A DNA stretch of 12,610 nt from Nitrospinota bacterium. Lineage in GTDB: Bacteria; Nitrospinota; Nitrospinia; Nitrospinales; VA-1. A program made the position numbers and the translations under genes. The notes under the pieces are model-generated. The model was not told the origin of the DNA. It was given only the letters and a program-made list of their open reading frames with translations, and did not search any database. The stretch is from NCBI GenBank assembly GCA_002731985.1, contig PCCT01000087.1:1-12610 (forward strand), read 5' to 3'. The first letter of the stretch is position 1. The number at the start of each line of letters is the position of its first letter. Below, in pieces: positions 1-7,410 of the stretch.

Positions 1-2
1 GC

Positions 3-155
3 AACAAAAGACAAGACCAAACCCAGTTTTTGTGGACCATTAAACTTAGAGGCCTGGGTGAACTAAAACAAGGTGGTGGCGGAAAATTCCTTCATCGAGA
101 TTTTGAAGACACTTCGTTCCCAGAAACACACTTCAAGAGTAAAACGATTAACTGA
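3..155 (+). CDS. C-terminal fragment of an unrecognised protein (5' end outside window)
   Basis: One frame is open from the left edge to a TGA at 153-155, giving the last 50 residues of a protein. The other two plus-strand frames close at 41-43 and 64-66. The tail is polar with many basic residues, has a GGGG run near residue 24, and ends in KSKTIN. I do not recognise a family and no motif points to a function. The stop lies 24 bases before pyrE on the same strand, so the two genes could be co-transcribed. That the frame is coding is inferred only from its openness to the edge and its fit with the start of pyrE. Confidence 0.5.
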   Translation, partial: NKRQDQTQFLWTIKLRGLGELKQGGGGKFLHRDFEDTSFPETHFKSKTIN

Positions 156-179
156 TTATTTGGAAGCTAATTTCCCCCC

Positions 180-836
180 ATGAACTTTTCATCAGAAATC
201 GCAAAAATTTCCTTGGATACAGGCGCAATCAAGCTTGCCCCTGAAAACCCCTTCCTCTGGGCTTCAGGTTACAGAATGCCAATATACAACGATAACCGAC
301 TGCTTTTGGGAAATGCAAAACATAGACAACTCATTGCCAATGGTTTCCAGTCAATAATTCAGGAAAAAAATATTGACGTCGAGGTAGTGGCAGGAACGGC
401 TACTGCTGGAATACCTCCTGCAACGAGTCTGGCCAATTTACTAGAGACCCCCCTGATCTATGTTCGTCCGAACCCTAAAGAACATGGGATGAAAAATCAG
501 ATTGAAGGAATTCTTCATCCAGACCAAAAAGTTATAGTTATAGAAGATCTTATATCCACTGGTGGAAGCGCCCTCAAAGCTGTTCAAGCCATACGTGAAG
601 CCGGAGGCAAAGTTGAGCACTGTTTCAGTATTTTTGCCTATGAATTCACCAAAGCGACTGAGCAGTTTCAAAACGCCCAATGCCAACTTCATCAACTCCT
701 TGGTTTTAATGAACTTGTAGCCCAGGCCATGGAAGAAAATATCTTGAACAAGGACCAGCTTCATATGCTCCAGTCCTGGAATGATGATCCCTTTAATTGG
801 GGAGACAAAAATGGTTTTCCCTCTGAGACAAGCTGA
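180..836 (+). CDS. pyrE: Orotate phosphoribosyltransferase
   Basis: Transfers the phosphoribosyl group of PRPP to orotate to make orotidine 5'-monophosphate, the fifth step of de novo pyrimidine synthesis; a soluble cytoplasmic enzyme, normally a dimer. The 218-residue product has the family landmarks in order: a substrate-side loop around FLWASGYRMPIY (26-36), AGTATAGIP (71-79), the flexible catalytic loop YVRPNPKEHG (94-103, matching Y-V-R-x3-K-x-H-G) and the PRPP-binding signature EDLISTGGS (122-130). Length is normal for bacterial PyrE. The ATG at 180 has only a weak GGAAG about 13 bases upstream, but it places the N-terminal helix where the family expects it. The C-terminal 40 residues are acidic and Trp-rich and carry no known motif. 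No pyrE-specific regulatory element is visible upstream, although only 24 bases separate it from the preceding frame. Confidence 0.95.
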   Translation: MNFSSEIAKISLDTGAIKLAPENPFLWASGYRMPIYNDNRLLLGNAKHRQLIANGFQSIIQEKNIDVEVVAGTATAGIPPATSLANLLETPLIYVRPNPKEHGMKNQIEGILHPDQKVIVIEDLISTGGSALKAVQAIREAGGKVEHCFSIFAYEFTKATEQFQNAQCQLHQLLGFNELVAQAMEENILNKDQLHMLQSWNDDPFNWGDKNGFPSETS

Positions 837-852
837 CTTCTCCCAAAATACA

Positions 853-1011
853 GCTTTGAATTCGTAACGACAATACAGCCCGTAAACCCCATTTAATAAA
901 GCCAATATTATATTGACAGTACTCACATTTAATACTAGTATAGCCAACTCCCAGCTATATTGGGCTTGGAGGACTTGCGAATTCAAAGCATTTTTGAATT
1001 CCCTGTTTTTC
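853..1011 (+). repeat. Inverted-repeat cluster between pyrE and the next gene, possible alternative stems
   Basis: GCTTTGAATTCG (853-864) is repeated perfectly inverted at 978-989. The second arm can also form a local hairpin: GAATTCAAA (979-987), a five-base loop, TTTGAATTC (993-1001), followed by CCCTGTTTTT to 1011, which resembles a weak AT-rich terminator. Between them lies another stem, CCAA..CCCA (944-953) with TGGG.TTGG (961-969). In a read-through transcript from pyrE the 979-987 segment could pair with either partner. The arms contain the self-complementary GAATTC, so part of the match is expected by chance. The terminator or switch role is inference. Confidence 0.4.
913..941 (+). 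promoter_or_regulatory. Candidate sigma70 promoter for the CO-dehydrogenase-beta-like gene
   Basis: A perfect TTGACA (913-918) is followed after exactly 17 bases by TAGTAT (936-941), four of six matches to TATAAT. Transcription would begin near 948 and give a leader of about 160 bases before the ATG at 1109. The start point falls inside the 944-969 stem and upstream of the 979-1001 hairpin, so the leader would carry that hairpin but not the upstream arm at 853-864. Confidence 0.5.
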
Positions 1012-1108
1012 ATACTATCAAATGACTATTTTATAACTAATTGAGTTAGTTAACTTACCTAATAACTCCATTTTTTTGACAATTGAGTACTAAAGGGGAA
1101 CTTTCAGG

Positions 1109-1831
1109 ATGAGCAAATTAACCGTAGGACCCATCGGTTTACTCCCACCTTCTGCGGCCGCTATGGGGATCTTCCAGCCCGAAAAAGGATCTGGAAATCA
1201 ACTGGTTGAAGGTGAACATGTACCGGAAGAGAAGGCAATTGAAAAGTGGGCAATAGAATTACTGACCCGGAGAAACCCGACCTTGTTTCCCGGGCCGCTG
1301 GTCATTTGGGGATGGAATAAGGAAGCAGAGCACAAAGGTGCGCTGTCTCTTAAGCTTGCGGACGCAGTCCCTGGAATGAATATAATCCCTATGCCTGATT
1401 ATAGACCCATATATCCAAAGATTGACCCGGAAGCGGTAATCAATCCCTGCCATCCTAACCTGACCGTTCAGCACAACAAAATCGAAGTGTGTGCACTTAT
1501 TGGAGTACATTGCCATTTTGCGAACATCACATTAAAAATGATACGTGCGAACACAAATTGCTATACCACCGCACTATGTCAATATGATGGTCATGAAGAC
1601 GCTTTGATCTCCATACGAGATTTAGATGGGAACAAGCTACAAAAACTGATTGATACCATCAACAGGATTAAAAAAGCCGGTACAGTAACGCCATGGGCAT
1701 TGACCCCGGAAGGTAAAGAAGAATTAGAGGAAATTGCGGCTACAAAAGCCAAAAATAAGGCCCTCAGCAAAGAAGATACACATGTGTTCATGGGAGACTT
1801 GGAAAAGGGCTTGGATGATAATGCAGAGTAA
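1109..1831 (+). CDS. Carbon monoxide dehydrogenase beta subunit family protein (CO_dh/CdhB-like)
   Basis: A 240-residue soluble protein that I recognise as the family named after the CO dehydrogenase/acetyl-CoA synthase epsilon (CdhB) subunit, a Rossmann-like non-catalytic subunit. From memory, such proteins occur in Nitrospina, Nitrospira and similar bacteria in association with multi-subunit 2-oxoacid:ferredoxin oxidoreductases of the reductive TCA cycle; a role as an accessory subunit there is inference. Visible features are a conserved-looking N-terminus (GPIGLLPPSAAAMGIFQPE, 7-25), PMPDYRPIYPKIDPE (94-108), and HNKIEVCALIGVHCHFAN (122-139) with Cys128, Cys135, His134 and His136, then NCYTTALCQYDGHEDA (150-165). 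No CxxC-type iron-sulfur motif is present. AAGGGG at 1093-1098 supports the ATG. No oxidoreductase or CODH gene adjoins it: it has its own promoter candidate and terminator and looks monocistronic. Family call good, function uncertain. Confidence 0.7.
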   Translation: MSKLTVGPIGLLPPSAAAMGIFQPEKGSGNQLVEGEHVPEEKAIEKWAIELLTRRNPTLFPGPLVIWGWNKEAEHKGALSLKLADAVPGMNIIPMPDYRPIYPKIDPEAVINPCHPNLTVQHNKIEVCALIGVHCHFANITLKMIRANTNCYTTALCQYDGHEDALISIRDLDGNKLQKLIDTINRIKKAGTVTPWALTPEGKEELEEIAATKAKNKALSKEDTHVFMGDLEKGLDDNAE

Positions 1832-1849
1832 CAAGTTTCCACTTTAATC

Positions 1850-1887
1850 AAAAGGCCGGTACCACTCAGGTGCAGGCCTTTTCTTTT
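1850..1887 (+). terminator. Intrinsic terminator after the CO-dehydrogenase-beta-like gene
   Basis: AAAAGGCC (1850-1857) pairs with GGCCTTTT (1875-1882), with a small inner ACC/GGT pairing inside the loop, followed by TTTTCTTTT (1879-1887). It starts 19 bases after the stop codon. The A-rich left arm means it may also work on the opposite strand. Confidence 0.8.
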
Positions 1888-2490
1888 GCTAAATGTTCAC
1901 TATCATCGAGCAAAGTCAGCCTGCCAAAAGATAATTAAATATCTATCCCATATCATGTGAGGAATAATTTTAAGGTTCATGACTAGTTAACGTCCCTTAA
2001 AAAGGGCCAAAATGCAGTCATGACGCGGCAAAACACGATTTTAAATACTCAATTGCTAGTTCAGTTAGATTGCATGGCGAATTAAGGATTAATAGTAACT
2101 CAAGATTTTTAAGTTCCATCTCGTCTTCAGCAGAAAATAGATCAGGGAGACAGAACAGTATTTACCTACCCCAAAGGTCTCCTTACAATCTATAAATAAC
2201 CCCTTCATGCTGACATAGTTGGTTTTTTCCGCCCGCACCGTTGCATCGCCAATAACAATTTCCACCTAAATATGTACCGGTACCCGGGTAAACTCTCGTT
2301 GATTTTGTTCGTCAGCCATCTTATGCACCCATTAAATATAGAGTTTAACTTCTTAACAAATATCAGGGTTAATATAAATACATATCCAACCAACTTAAAG
2401 CTAAGGTTTGATTTATCGGTCAGCCTTATTTTCAAAGAACACACTTTTATCCCAGGCCGGATTTAGAATCAATAAAAATATTATGTAGTT
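1888..2490. other. Long AT-rich intergenic stretch with no convincing gene
   Basis: About 600 bases between the terminator at 1850-1887 and the dnaK promoter region. Short open frames exist on both strands (about 64 codons at 2272-2466 plus and 79 codons at 2205-2444 minus), but they overlap each other, lack a good ribosome binding site and encode no recognisable motif. Structure is present: a nested hairpin at 1977-2023, a 6-7 bp inverted repeat GGAGAC (2146-2151) / GTCTCC (2177-2182), and two overlapping perfect palindromes TACCGGTA (2275-2282) and TACCCGGGTA (2281-2290). I see no tRNA, tmRNA, transposase remnant or CRISPR repeat. It could hold a small RNA or a decayed gene. Confidence 0.5.
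1977..2023. repeat. Nested hairpin element
   Basis: The outer arms TCATGACT (1977-1984) and AGTCATGA (2016-2023) are perfectly complementary. Their 31-base interior holds a second stem, CCCTT (1994-1998) with AAGGG (2002-2006), closed by AAA. No T-tract follows, so it is not a standard terminator. It may be part of a structured RNA or a protein-binding palindrome; nothing here decides between these. Confidence 0.4.
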
Positions 2491-2492
2491 AC

Positions 2493-2521
2493 CTTGACAT
2501 TGTTAAGTCACGGTCTTATCT
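2493..2521 (+). promoter_or_regulatory. Candidate dnaK promoter, possibly heat-shock (sigma32-like)
   Basis: CTTGACA (2493-2499) lies 14 bases before TCTTATCT (2514-2521). This resembles the sigma32 pattern CTTGAAA - CCCCATNT, with five of seven defined -10 bases matching. Read as sigma70, the TTGACA is perfect but the -10 is poor (TATCTA, 2517-2522). No CIRCE operator (TTAGCACTC-N9-GAGTGCTAA) is visible, which argues against HrcA control here. The leader to dnaK would be about 95 bases. Confidence 0.4.
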
Positions 2522-2543
2522 AACTGACAGGAAACATGATTCT

Positions 2544-2561
2544 AAGCCTTTTCAAAGGCTT
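2544..2561 (+). repeat. Hairpin in the dnaK leader
   Basis: AAGCCTT (2544-2550), loop TTCA, AAGGCTT (2555-2561) forms a perfect seven-pair stem about 60 bases before the dnaK ATG and downstream of the candidate promoter. No U-tract follows, so termination is unlikely. An effect on mRNA stability or heat-dependent translation is possible but not shown; the stem does not cover the ribosome binding site. Confidence 0.45.
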
Positions 2562-2621
2562 TCTCCGATAAATCAAAAATACAAATTGTTAAAAAGTCAT
2601 CTTTAGAAAGGACCATGCATT

Positions 2622-4550
2622 ATGGGAAAAATCATCGGTATTGACCTCGGAACCACCAATTCAGTGGTTGCGGTAATGGAAGGAAACGAACCCAAGGTTA
2701 TATTAAATGAAGAGGGAAGCCGCACCACCCCTTCAGTAGTCGCTTTTACGAAAGAAGGCGAAATCCTCGTTGGCCAAGTCGCCAAGCGACAAGCTATAGC
2801 GAATCCAGAAAACACCATTTTCTCAGTCAAACGCTTTATGGGTCGTTCTTTCGATGAGGTCTCTGAAGAAATGAAAATGGTTCCCTACACTGTTGAAAAG
2901 GGTTCTAAGAGTGAAGTAAAAATCAAAATTGGAGACAAAAATTACAGTCCGCCGGAAATTTCGGCGATGATTTTGCAAAAGCTCAAAAAATCTGCGGAAT
3001 CCTATCTAGGTGAGACTGTTACGGAAGCGGTAATTACCGTCCCCGCATATTTCAATGACACCCAACGACAGGCTACTAAGGATGCAGGAAAAATTGCCGG
3101 GCTTGACGTTAAACGTATTATCAATGAGCCTACAGCTTCAGCCCTAGCCTATGGTCTTGACAAACAAAAAGATCACATGATTGCCGTTTACGACTTCGGC
3201 GGTGGTACTTTCGATATTTCCATCCTTGAAGTGGGTGACAATGTTGTAGAAGTAAAAGCTACTAATGGAGACACCCATCTCGGTGGTGACAATTTGGACC
3301 AACGCGTCATTGACTGGTTGGTTGCCGAATTCAAGAAAGATCAGGGAGTCGACTTGTCGAAAGATAACATGGCACTGCAAAGGCTTAAAGAAGCGGCGGA
3401 AAAAGCCAAAATAGAGCTTTCCACCACTACTGAAACTGATGTCAACCTCCCCTTCATCACAGCAGACGCAGGTGGACCAAAACATCTGAACATTAAGCTT
3501 TCCCGTGCAAAATTCGAGTCTATGGTGGACGACCTGATTGAAAGGTCAAAAACACCTTGTACCAATGCACTGAAAGATGCGGGACTGGACGCAAGCAAGA
3601 TTCACGAAGCGGTTCTTGTTGGTGGATCAACACGCGTTCCCAAGGTTGGAGAAGTTGTAAAAAATGTGTTCGGCAAAGAACCACACCGCGGAGTTAATCC
3701 CGATGAAGTGGTTGCTCTTGGCGCGGCCGTTCAGGCTGGTGTACTTTCGGGTGATGTAAAAGACATTCTGTTACTTGATGTCACACCATTGTCTCTTGGC
3801 ATTGAAACACTCGGTGGTGTAACCACTAAACTGATCGAACGCAATACAACGATACCAACGCGCAAGAGTGAAGTATTTTCTACCGCGTCTGATAATCAAC
3901 CCAGCGTAGAGATCAATGTGCTTCAAGGTGAACGTGAAATGTCTAAAGACAATCGCTCGCTCGGTCAGTTTCATCTCGATGGAATTCCACCGGCTCCCAG
4001 AGGCGTGCCTCAAGTCGAAGTCACCTTTGATATTGATGCGAATGGAATCATCAATGTTTCTGCCAAGGACAAAGGAACCAACAAAGAGCAGAAAATCACT
4101 ATCACCGACTCTACTGGGTTGAGTGACAGCGATATCGAAAATATGGTCAAAGACGCTGAAGCCAATGCCGAAGTAGATAAAGAACGCCGTGAAAAAATTG
4201 ATCTAAAAAATCAACTGGACTCGGTAATTTACGGCACAGAAAAAACTATCAAGGAAAATAAGGATAAGCTTCCTGAAGACGATGTAAAAGCGGCTGAAGA
4301 AGCTATTGAAGAAGCTAAAAAACATCTTGATGGTGAGTTAGAAGAAATGAAGGCCCAAGTTGAGAAAGTCAACGAGGTTGCCCATAAACTTGCCTCTGCC
4401 ATGTACGCTCAGTCACAAAGTGAACAGGGTGATCAACCTGAAGGTGGACCGGAAGGCGGGCCCCAGGATTCCGATGAGTCCGGTGGCGGAGACAAATCTT
4501 CTGAAGACGATGTCGTAGATGCAGAGTTTGAAGATATTTCAAAAAAATAA
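2622..4550 (+). CDS. dnaK: Molecular chaperone DnaK (Hsp70)
   Basis: ATP-dependent Hsp70 chaperone that binds exposed hydrophobic segments of client proteins in the cytoplasm, working with DnaJ and GrpE encoded just downstream. The 642-residue product is full length. The nucleotide-binding domain starts with [10 protein letters not shown] (5-14) and has the phosphate loop DFGGGTFD (191-198) and [10 protein letters not shown] (331-340). The interdomain linker is [17 protein letters not shown] (379-395), followed by the substrate-binding beta domain and an alpha-helical lid. The tail is Gly/Pro/acidic-rich and ends near DAEFEDI, as in bacterial DnaK. AAAGGA (2607-2612), nine bases before the ATG, supports the start; an earlier ATG at 2615 is out of frame. 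Order is dnaK-grpE-dnaJ, not the common hrcA-grpE-dnaK-dnaJ, and a strong hairpin separates dnaK from grpE, so dnaK can be expressed in excess. Confidence 0.98.
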   Translation: MGKIIGIDLGTTNSVVAVMEGNEPKVILNEEGSRTTPSVVAFTKEGEILVGQVAKRQAIANPENTIFSVKRFMGRSFDEVSEEMKMVPYTVEKGSKSEVKIKIGDKNYSPPEISAMILQKLKKSAESYLGETVTEAVITVPAYFNDTQRQATKDAGKIAGLDVKRIINEPTASALAYGLDKQKDHMIAVYDFGGGTFDISILEVGDNVVEVKATNGDTHLGGDNLDQRVIDWLVAEFKKDQGVDLSKDNMALQRLKEAAEKAKIELSTTTETDVNLPFITADAGGPKHLNIKLSRAKFESMVDDLIERSKTPCTNALKDAGLDASKIHEAVLVGGSTRVPKVGEVVKNVFGKEPHRGVNPDEVVALGAAVQAGVLSGDVKDILLLDVTPLSLGIETLGGVTTKLIERNTTIPTRKSEVFSTASDNQPSVEINVLQGEREMSKDNRSLGQFHLDGIPPAPRGVPQVEVTFDIDANGIINVSAKDKGTNKEQKITITDSTGLSDSDIENMVKDAEANAEVDKERREKIDLKNQLDSVIYGTEKTIKENKDKLPEDDVKAAEEAIEEAKKHLDGELEEMKAQVEKVNEVAHKLASAMYAQSQSEQGDQPEGGPEGGPQDSDESGGGDKSSEDDVVDAEFEDISKK

Positions 4551-4579
4551 TCTTACAGTAATTTTTAATTATCAGGTCA

Positions 4580-4620
4580 CCCCCTCAGGCAATTTTGCCT
4601 TGAGGGGGTTGCCTTTATTA
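4580..4620 (+). terminator. Strong intrinsic terminator between dnaK and grpE
   Basis: CCCCCTCA (4580-4587) pairs with TGAGGGGG (4601-4608), and the stem continues as GGCAA (4588-4592) with TTGCC (4595-4599) across a single-base bulge. A T-rich stretch (TTGCCTTTATTA) follows. It lies 29 bases after the dnaK stop and 36 bases before the grpE ATG. It could end most dnaK transcripts while letting a fraction read into grpE-dnaJ; I see no clear separate grpE promoter. Confidence 0.8.
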
Positions 4621-4656
4621 TAACGCTAATTATTCCAAAACGAGTTTGCGTAGCTT

Positions 4657-5271
4657 ATGACAATTGACAAGGATTCAAAAAAAGAAGATAAACAAAAAAT
4701 TTCTGTCGTCGACCGCAGGCATTGGGCCCACGAGGACGAAGATTCAAATGGTGACAGTACCTCCAGCGATACCTCCGAAGAGCGATTACCCAGCTATGTC
4801 GAGCAATTAAAAAAAGATGCTGAAGATAAAGATAAACGCCTTCAGGAATACATTGCCGCATACAAAGACAAAAACTCAGAAAACGATGAGTTCAGGGGGC
4901 GGCTACAAAAAGAAAATGAAATCCGTCTCGACCAGTTCAAGGCTATTCTTTTTGCAAGGCTATTGCCCATACTGGACAACCTGAAACGAGCCGCGCAGTC
5001 CGCTTCCGAAACCAAAGATATTGACTCACTTGAACAGGGCATCGATTTGGTTATCAATCAATTCTCCCGTGAGTTGAAAGATAACGGAGTCGAAACCATT
5101 CCATCTATTGGCGAAAAATTTGACCCCAAATCACATGAAGCTTTCCTGACCGTAGATACTGAAGATACGGCGCAGGATCAAATGGTCATAGAAGAGCTTG
5201 AGCCGGGTTACCGTTTCAAAGAAAAATTGATCAAAGCCGCGAAAGTTAAAATTGCCAAGCTGAAAAAATAA
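4657..5271 (+). CDS. grpE: Nucleotide exchange factor GrpE
   Basis: Dimeric cochaperone that releases ADP from DnaK so that ATP can rebind and the client is let go. The 204-residue protein has the family layout: a charged, probably disordered N-terminus (1-45), a long coiled-coil helix (about 46-115), a helical segment with [13 protein letters not shown] (100-112), then the C-terminal beta wing with [13 protein letters not shown] (151-163) and [19 protein letters not shown] (183-201), the strongest GrpE signatures. Near the N-terminus is [11 protein letters not shown] (17-27), an unusually Trp/His-containing stretch for a disordered tail. The ATG at 4657 has no good Shine-Dalgarno sequence, so the start is less certain than the frame. 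It follows the dnaK terminator and is eight bases from dnaJ, implying a grpE-dnaJ unit. Confidence 0.96.
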   Translation: MTIDKDSKKEDKQKISVVDRRHWAHEDEDSNGDSTSSDTSEERLPSYVEQLKKDAEDKDKRLQEYIAAYKDKNSENDEFRGRLQKENEIRLDQFKAILFARLLPILDNLKRAAQSASETKDIDSLEQGIDLVINQFSRELKDNGVETIPSIGEKFDPKSHEAFLTVDTEDTAQDQMVIEELEPGYRFKEKLIKAAKVKIAKLKK

Positions 5272-5279
5272 GGAAATTT

Positions 5280-6371
5280 ATGTCCCAGCGTGATTATTAC
5301 CAAGTTCTTAGTGTTTCCAGAGACGCCTCCGAATCGGAGCTTAAAAAAGCCTATCGCCAATTAGCATTGAAATATCACCCGGATAAAAATCCAGGCGATC
5401 ATACCGCAGAAGACAAGTTTAAAGAAGCCGCAGAAGCCTATGAAGTTTTAAAGGACCCGGAAAAAAGAAAAATTTATGACCAGTTTGGCCACGAGGGTCT
5501 CAAAGGAAGGGGATTCAGTGGATTCAAAGGATTTGATGATATTTTTTCATCTTTCGGAGATGTCTTTCAGGATTTCTTTGGAGGGGGTGGCGGGAGCGGG
5601 CAACAAACTGGCGCGGACCTGAGATTGGATGTCACCATTTCATTTACCGAAGCGGCTTTTGGTGTAGAAAGAAAAGTAGATATTACCAGGCATTGCAACT
5701 GTAGTACCTGTAATGGCTCAGGCGCAAAACCCGGTACATCGCCCAAAGTCTGTGGTACCTGCCGAGGAACCGGCCAGGTCGTACGTACCCAGGGGTTTTT
5801 CAGTATGGCATCCCCTTGCCACGCATGCCAGGGACAAGGCCAGGTCGTGGAGCATCGTTGTAGTGAATGCTATGGTGAAGGACGGGTGCCTGAAAAGAAA
5901 AAAATAAACGTCACGGTTCCCGCTGGAGTCGATGATGGATCAAGGCTTCGATTGCGTGGCGAAGGCGAAGCTGGCCCTGCAGGAGCTCCCCCGGGTGACT
6001 TGTATGTATTTATCCATGTGGAAGCGCACGATCTCTTTCATCGTGAAGGCTATGATTTGTTTTGCAGATTAAATCTTTCCTATTCACAAGCGGCACTCGG
6101 GGCAGAGATTGAAGTTCCTTTGCTGGATGACAAGACAAAAGTCGTCACCGTGAAGGCAGGAACGCAGTCTGGAGAAATGATGCGTATTCTGGGAGCGGGA
6201 ATCCCTCACGTCCGAGGACATGGACGCGGCGATCAGATCATTCAAATGACCGTTGAGACACCAAAGAAACTCAACAAACAACAGAGGAAACTATTTCAGG
6301 AACTCGCCGAAATCGACGGCAAACCCGTCAAAGAAACCCTAAAAGGTTATTTCCAAAAGTTGAAGCTTTAA
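5280..6371 (+). CDS. dnaJ: Chaperone DnaJ (Hsp40, type I)
   Basis: J-domain cochaperone that delivers clients to DnaK and stimulates its ATPase. The 363-residue protein is a complete type I DnaJ. It has a J domain (about 4-70) with HPD at 33-35, a Gly/Phe-rich linker (about 75-107), and four intact CxxCxGxG zinc motifs: CSTCNGSG (141-148), CGTCRGTG (158-165), CHACQGQG (180-187) and CSECYGEG (194-201). Two C-terminal beta domains and a short dimerisation tail follow. Late in the second domain the usual GxG turn reads [18 protein letters not shown] (302-319), a mild departure from the common RGKG/RGRG form. AAGGA just after the grpE stop gives a clear ribosome binding site for the ATG at 5280, and the tight spacing suggests translation linked to grpE. 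The gene converges on the methyltransferase gene 29 bases downstream. Confidence 0.97.
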   Translation: MSQRDYYQVLSVSRDASESELKKAYRQLALKYHPDKNPGDHTAEDKFKEAAEAYEVLKDPEKRKIYDQFGHEGLKGRGFSGFKGFDDIFSSFGDVFQDFFGGGGGSGQQTGADLRLDVTISFTEAAFGVERKVDITRHCNCSTCNGSGAKPGTSPKVCGTCRGTGQVVRTQGFFSMASPCHACQGQGQVVEHRCSECYGEGRVPEKKKINVTVPAGVDDGSRLRLRGEGEAGPAGAPPGDLYVFIHVEAHDLFHREGYDLFCRLNLSYSQAALGAEIEVPLLDDKTKVVTVKAGTQSGEMMRILGAGIPHVRGHGRGDQIIQMTVETPKKLNKQQRKLFQELAEIDGKPVKETLKGYFQKLKL

Positions 6372-6400
6372 CAAGTTTAAAGAATAGCAACACGTAGTTT

Positions 6401-6898
6401 TTACTCTCCCTTCCAGGGGTTCAGGCTGGGTATCCAGCGGGGAACATGTTTTTTATACTCGCGATATGATTCTCCAAATCTAGACTCAAGGTCTCCTTCT
6501 TCCCATAGGGGTACCAGAATAATGCACCCTGTAAAAAACATCGAAAACCATAGCATAATTTCTGCCGACATAAATAAAGTCGCTTCGCCTATCAAAACAC
6601 ACCAGACTCCCATCATCATTGGGTTACGCACATATCGATAAACACCAATTATCACCAACTTCTTAGGTGGTGCGAAGGGAGCTGGAGTTCCATCACCATG
6701 ATCGGTAAACAAGGACACGGTCACCCAGCATATTCCAAGTCCGCAAACAATCAACACCCCTCCCAGTAACATAGATATAACCTCAAGCTGAGGTGACTCA
6801 AGTTGTCCTGTAAACCACAGAATCAGCGCAGGAATTACTCCCATTACGTTGAGAGGGAAAATAATTGCCGCCGTGATCAATGCAGGTGACACAGTCAT
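6401..6898 (-). CDS. Membrane methyltransferase, isoprenylcysteine carboxyl methyltransferase / PEMT-like
   Basis: A 165-residue integral membrane protein of the ICMT/phospholipid N-methyltransferase superfamily, which uses S-adenosylmethionine at the membrane; the substrate cannot be read from the sequence. Predicted hydrophobic helices lie around 5-30, 41-65 and 95-131. The SAM-site hallmarks are in the C-terminal half: GVYRYVRNPMMMG (85-97, the G-x-Y-x-x-x-R-N-P motif) and LWEEGDLESRFGESYREYKK (131-150), followed by VPRWIP (152-157). Length is typical of the short bacterial members. The ATG at 6898 has AAAGGA about 13 bases upstream on the minus strand, a rather long spacing. It is convergent with dnaJ and divergent from the DUF123 gene across only 50 bases, so the two divergent genes may share a control region. 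No link to the chaperones is implied. Confidence 0.85.
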   Translation of the reverse strand: MTVSPALITAAIIFPLNVMGVIPALILWFTGQLESPQLEVISMLLGGVLIVCGLGICWVTVSLFTDHGDGTPAPFAPPKKLVIIGVYRYVRNPMMMGVWCVLIGEATLFMSAEIMLWFSMFFTGCIILVPLWEEGDLESRFGESYREYKKHVPRWIPSLNPWKGE

Positions 6899-6948
6899 TA
6901 ATTAAAAATATCCTTTATCTTAAAGGTTCATAACGATATCATACCAAC

Positions 6949-7410
6949 ATGCCTGTCCATAGCGCTAGCGCGGGAAACGCGATTGAAGCCATTATTGAGT
7001 TGGGAGGGATTGAGGAAAATCAATTAGACTCTCTACCCTCCTCCGGGTCGTATGCGCTGATTATAAAAGTCACCAAAAGGGTGAATTTAAAACCCGATAA
7101 ACCATGGACGATAGAACCGGGGATTTATATCTACGCGGGCAGAGCCAGTCGTGGACTTTCAGCTCGCATAGCTCGACATAAAAAGCGAATCAAACCCATC
7201 CACTGGCACATTGATAGACTAACAACCCACCAGTCAGCCACCGTTAAAAACGTTTTAATCCTACCCGACCATCCTGAAGAAGAGTGTGCCATTATTCGAG
7301 TCCTCATGAATATAAAGACGTCGGCGGCGCCTCATGCAAATTTCGGAAGTAGTGATTGTAGGGAGGCTTGTCCCGCCCACTTAATAATGGCGACAATACC
7401 ATATAGATGA
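6949..7410 (+). CDS. DUF123 (Uri/GIY-YIG-related) domain protein
   Basis: A 153-residue protein matching the DUF123 family, related to GIY-YIG nucleases and also found fused to archaeal endonuclease III-type proteins; its activity is not established, though a nuclease role is suspected. Motifs in order are SYALII (34-39), GIYIYAGRASRGLSARIARH (58-77; Tyr, Gly and Arg in GIY-YIG-like places), HWHIDRL (85-91), EEC (111-113) and the C-terminal FGSSDCREACPAHL (132-145) with Cys137 and Cys141. All key positions appear intact. Family members usually start close to the G-x-Y-x-L strand, so the first 30 or so residues are extra, and there is no clear ribosome binding site before the ATG at 6949; an internal non-ATG start is possible. 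It looks like a single-gene unit, divergent from the methyltransferase gene. Confidence 0.82.
   Translation: MPVHSASAGNAIEAIIELGGIEENQLDSLPSSGSYALIIKVTKRVNLKPDKPWTIEPGIYIYAGRASRGLSARIARHKKRIKPIHWHIDRLTTHQSATVKNVLILPDHPEEECAIIRVLMNIKTSAAPHANFGSSDCREACPAHLIMATIPYR

Noticed and set aside
441..1013. 190-codon open frame on the minus strand
   Set aside because: More than two thirds lies antisense to the well-supported pyrE. It has no recognisable motif, and the remainder covers an inverted-repeat and promoter region.
1035..1051. Small inverted repeat AACTAA / TTAGTT before the CO-dehydrogenase-beta-like gene
   Set aside because: Only six A/T-dominated pairs, expected by chance in this composition.
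1076..1104. Second TTGACA close to the start codon at 1109
   Set aside because: No -10-like sequence occurs at 16-18 bases, and the start point would fall at or beyond the ribosome binding site.
2205..2466. Overlapping open frames of 79 codons (minus) and 64 codons (plus) in the dnaK upstream gap
   Set aside because: They overlap each other, lack convincing ribosome binding sites and show no family resemblance; their length is expected by chance in AT-rich sequence.
2491..2621. CIRCE operator upstream of dnaK
   Set aside because: Looked for TTAGCACTC-N9-GAGTGCTAA and saw nothing close to it.
6366..6382. CTTTAA / TTAAAG hairpin at the dnaJ stop as a bidirectional terminator
   Set aside because: Six A/T-rich pairs with no T-tract on either side; too weak to call.
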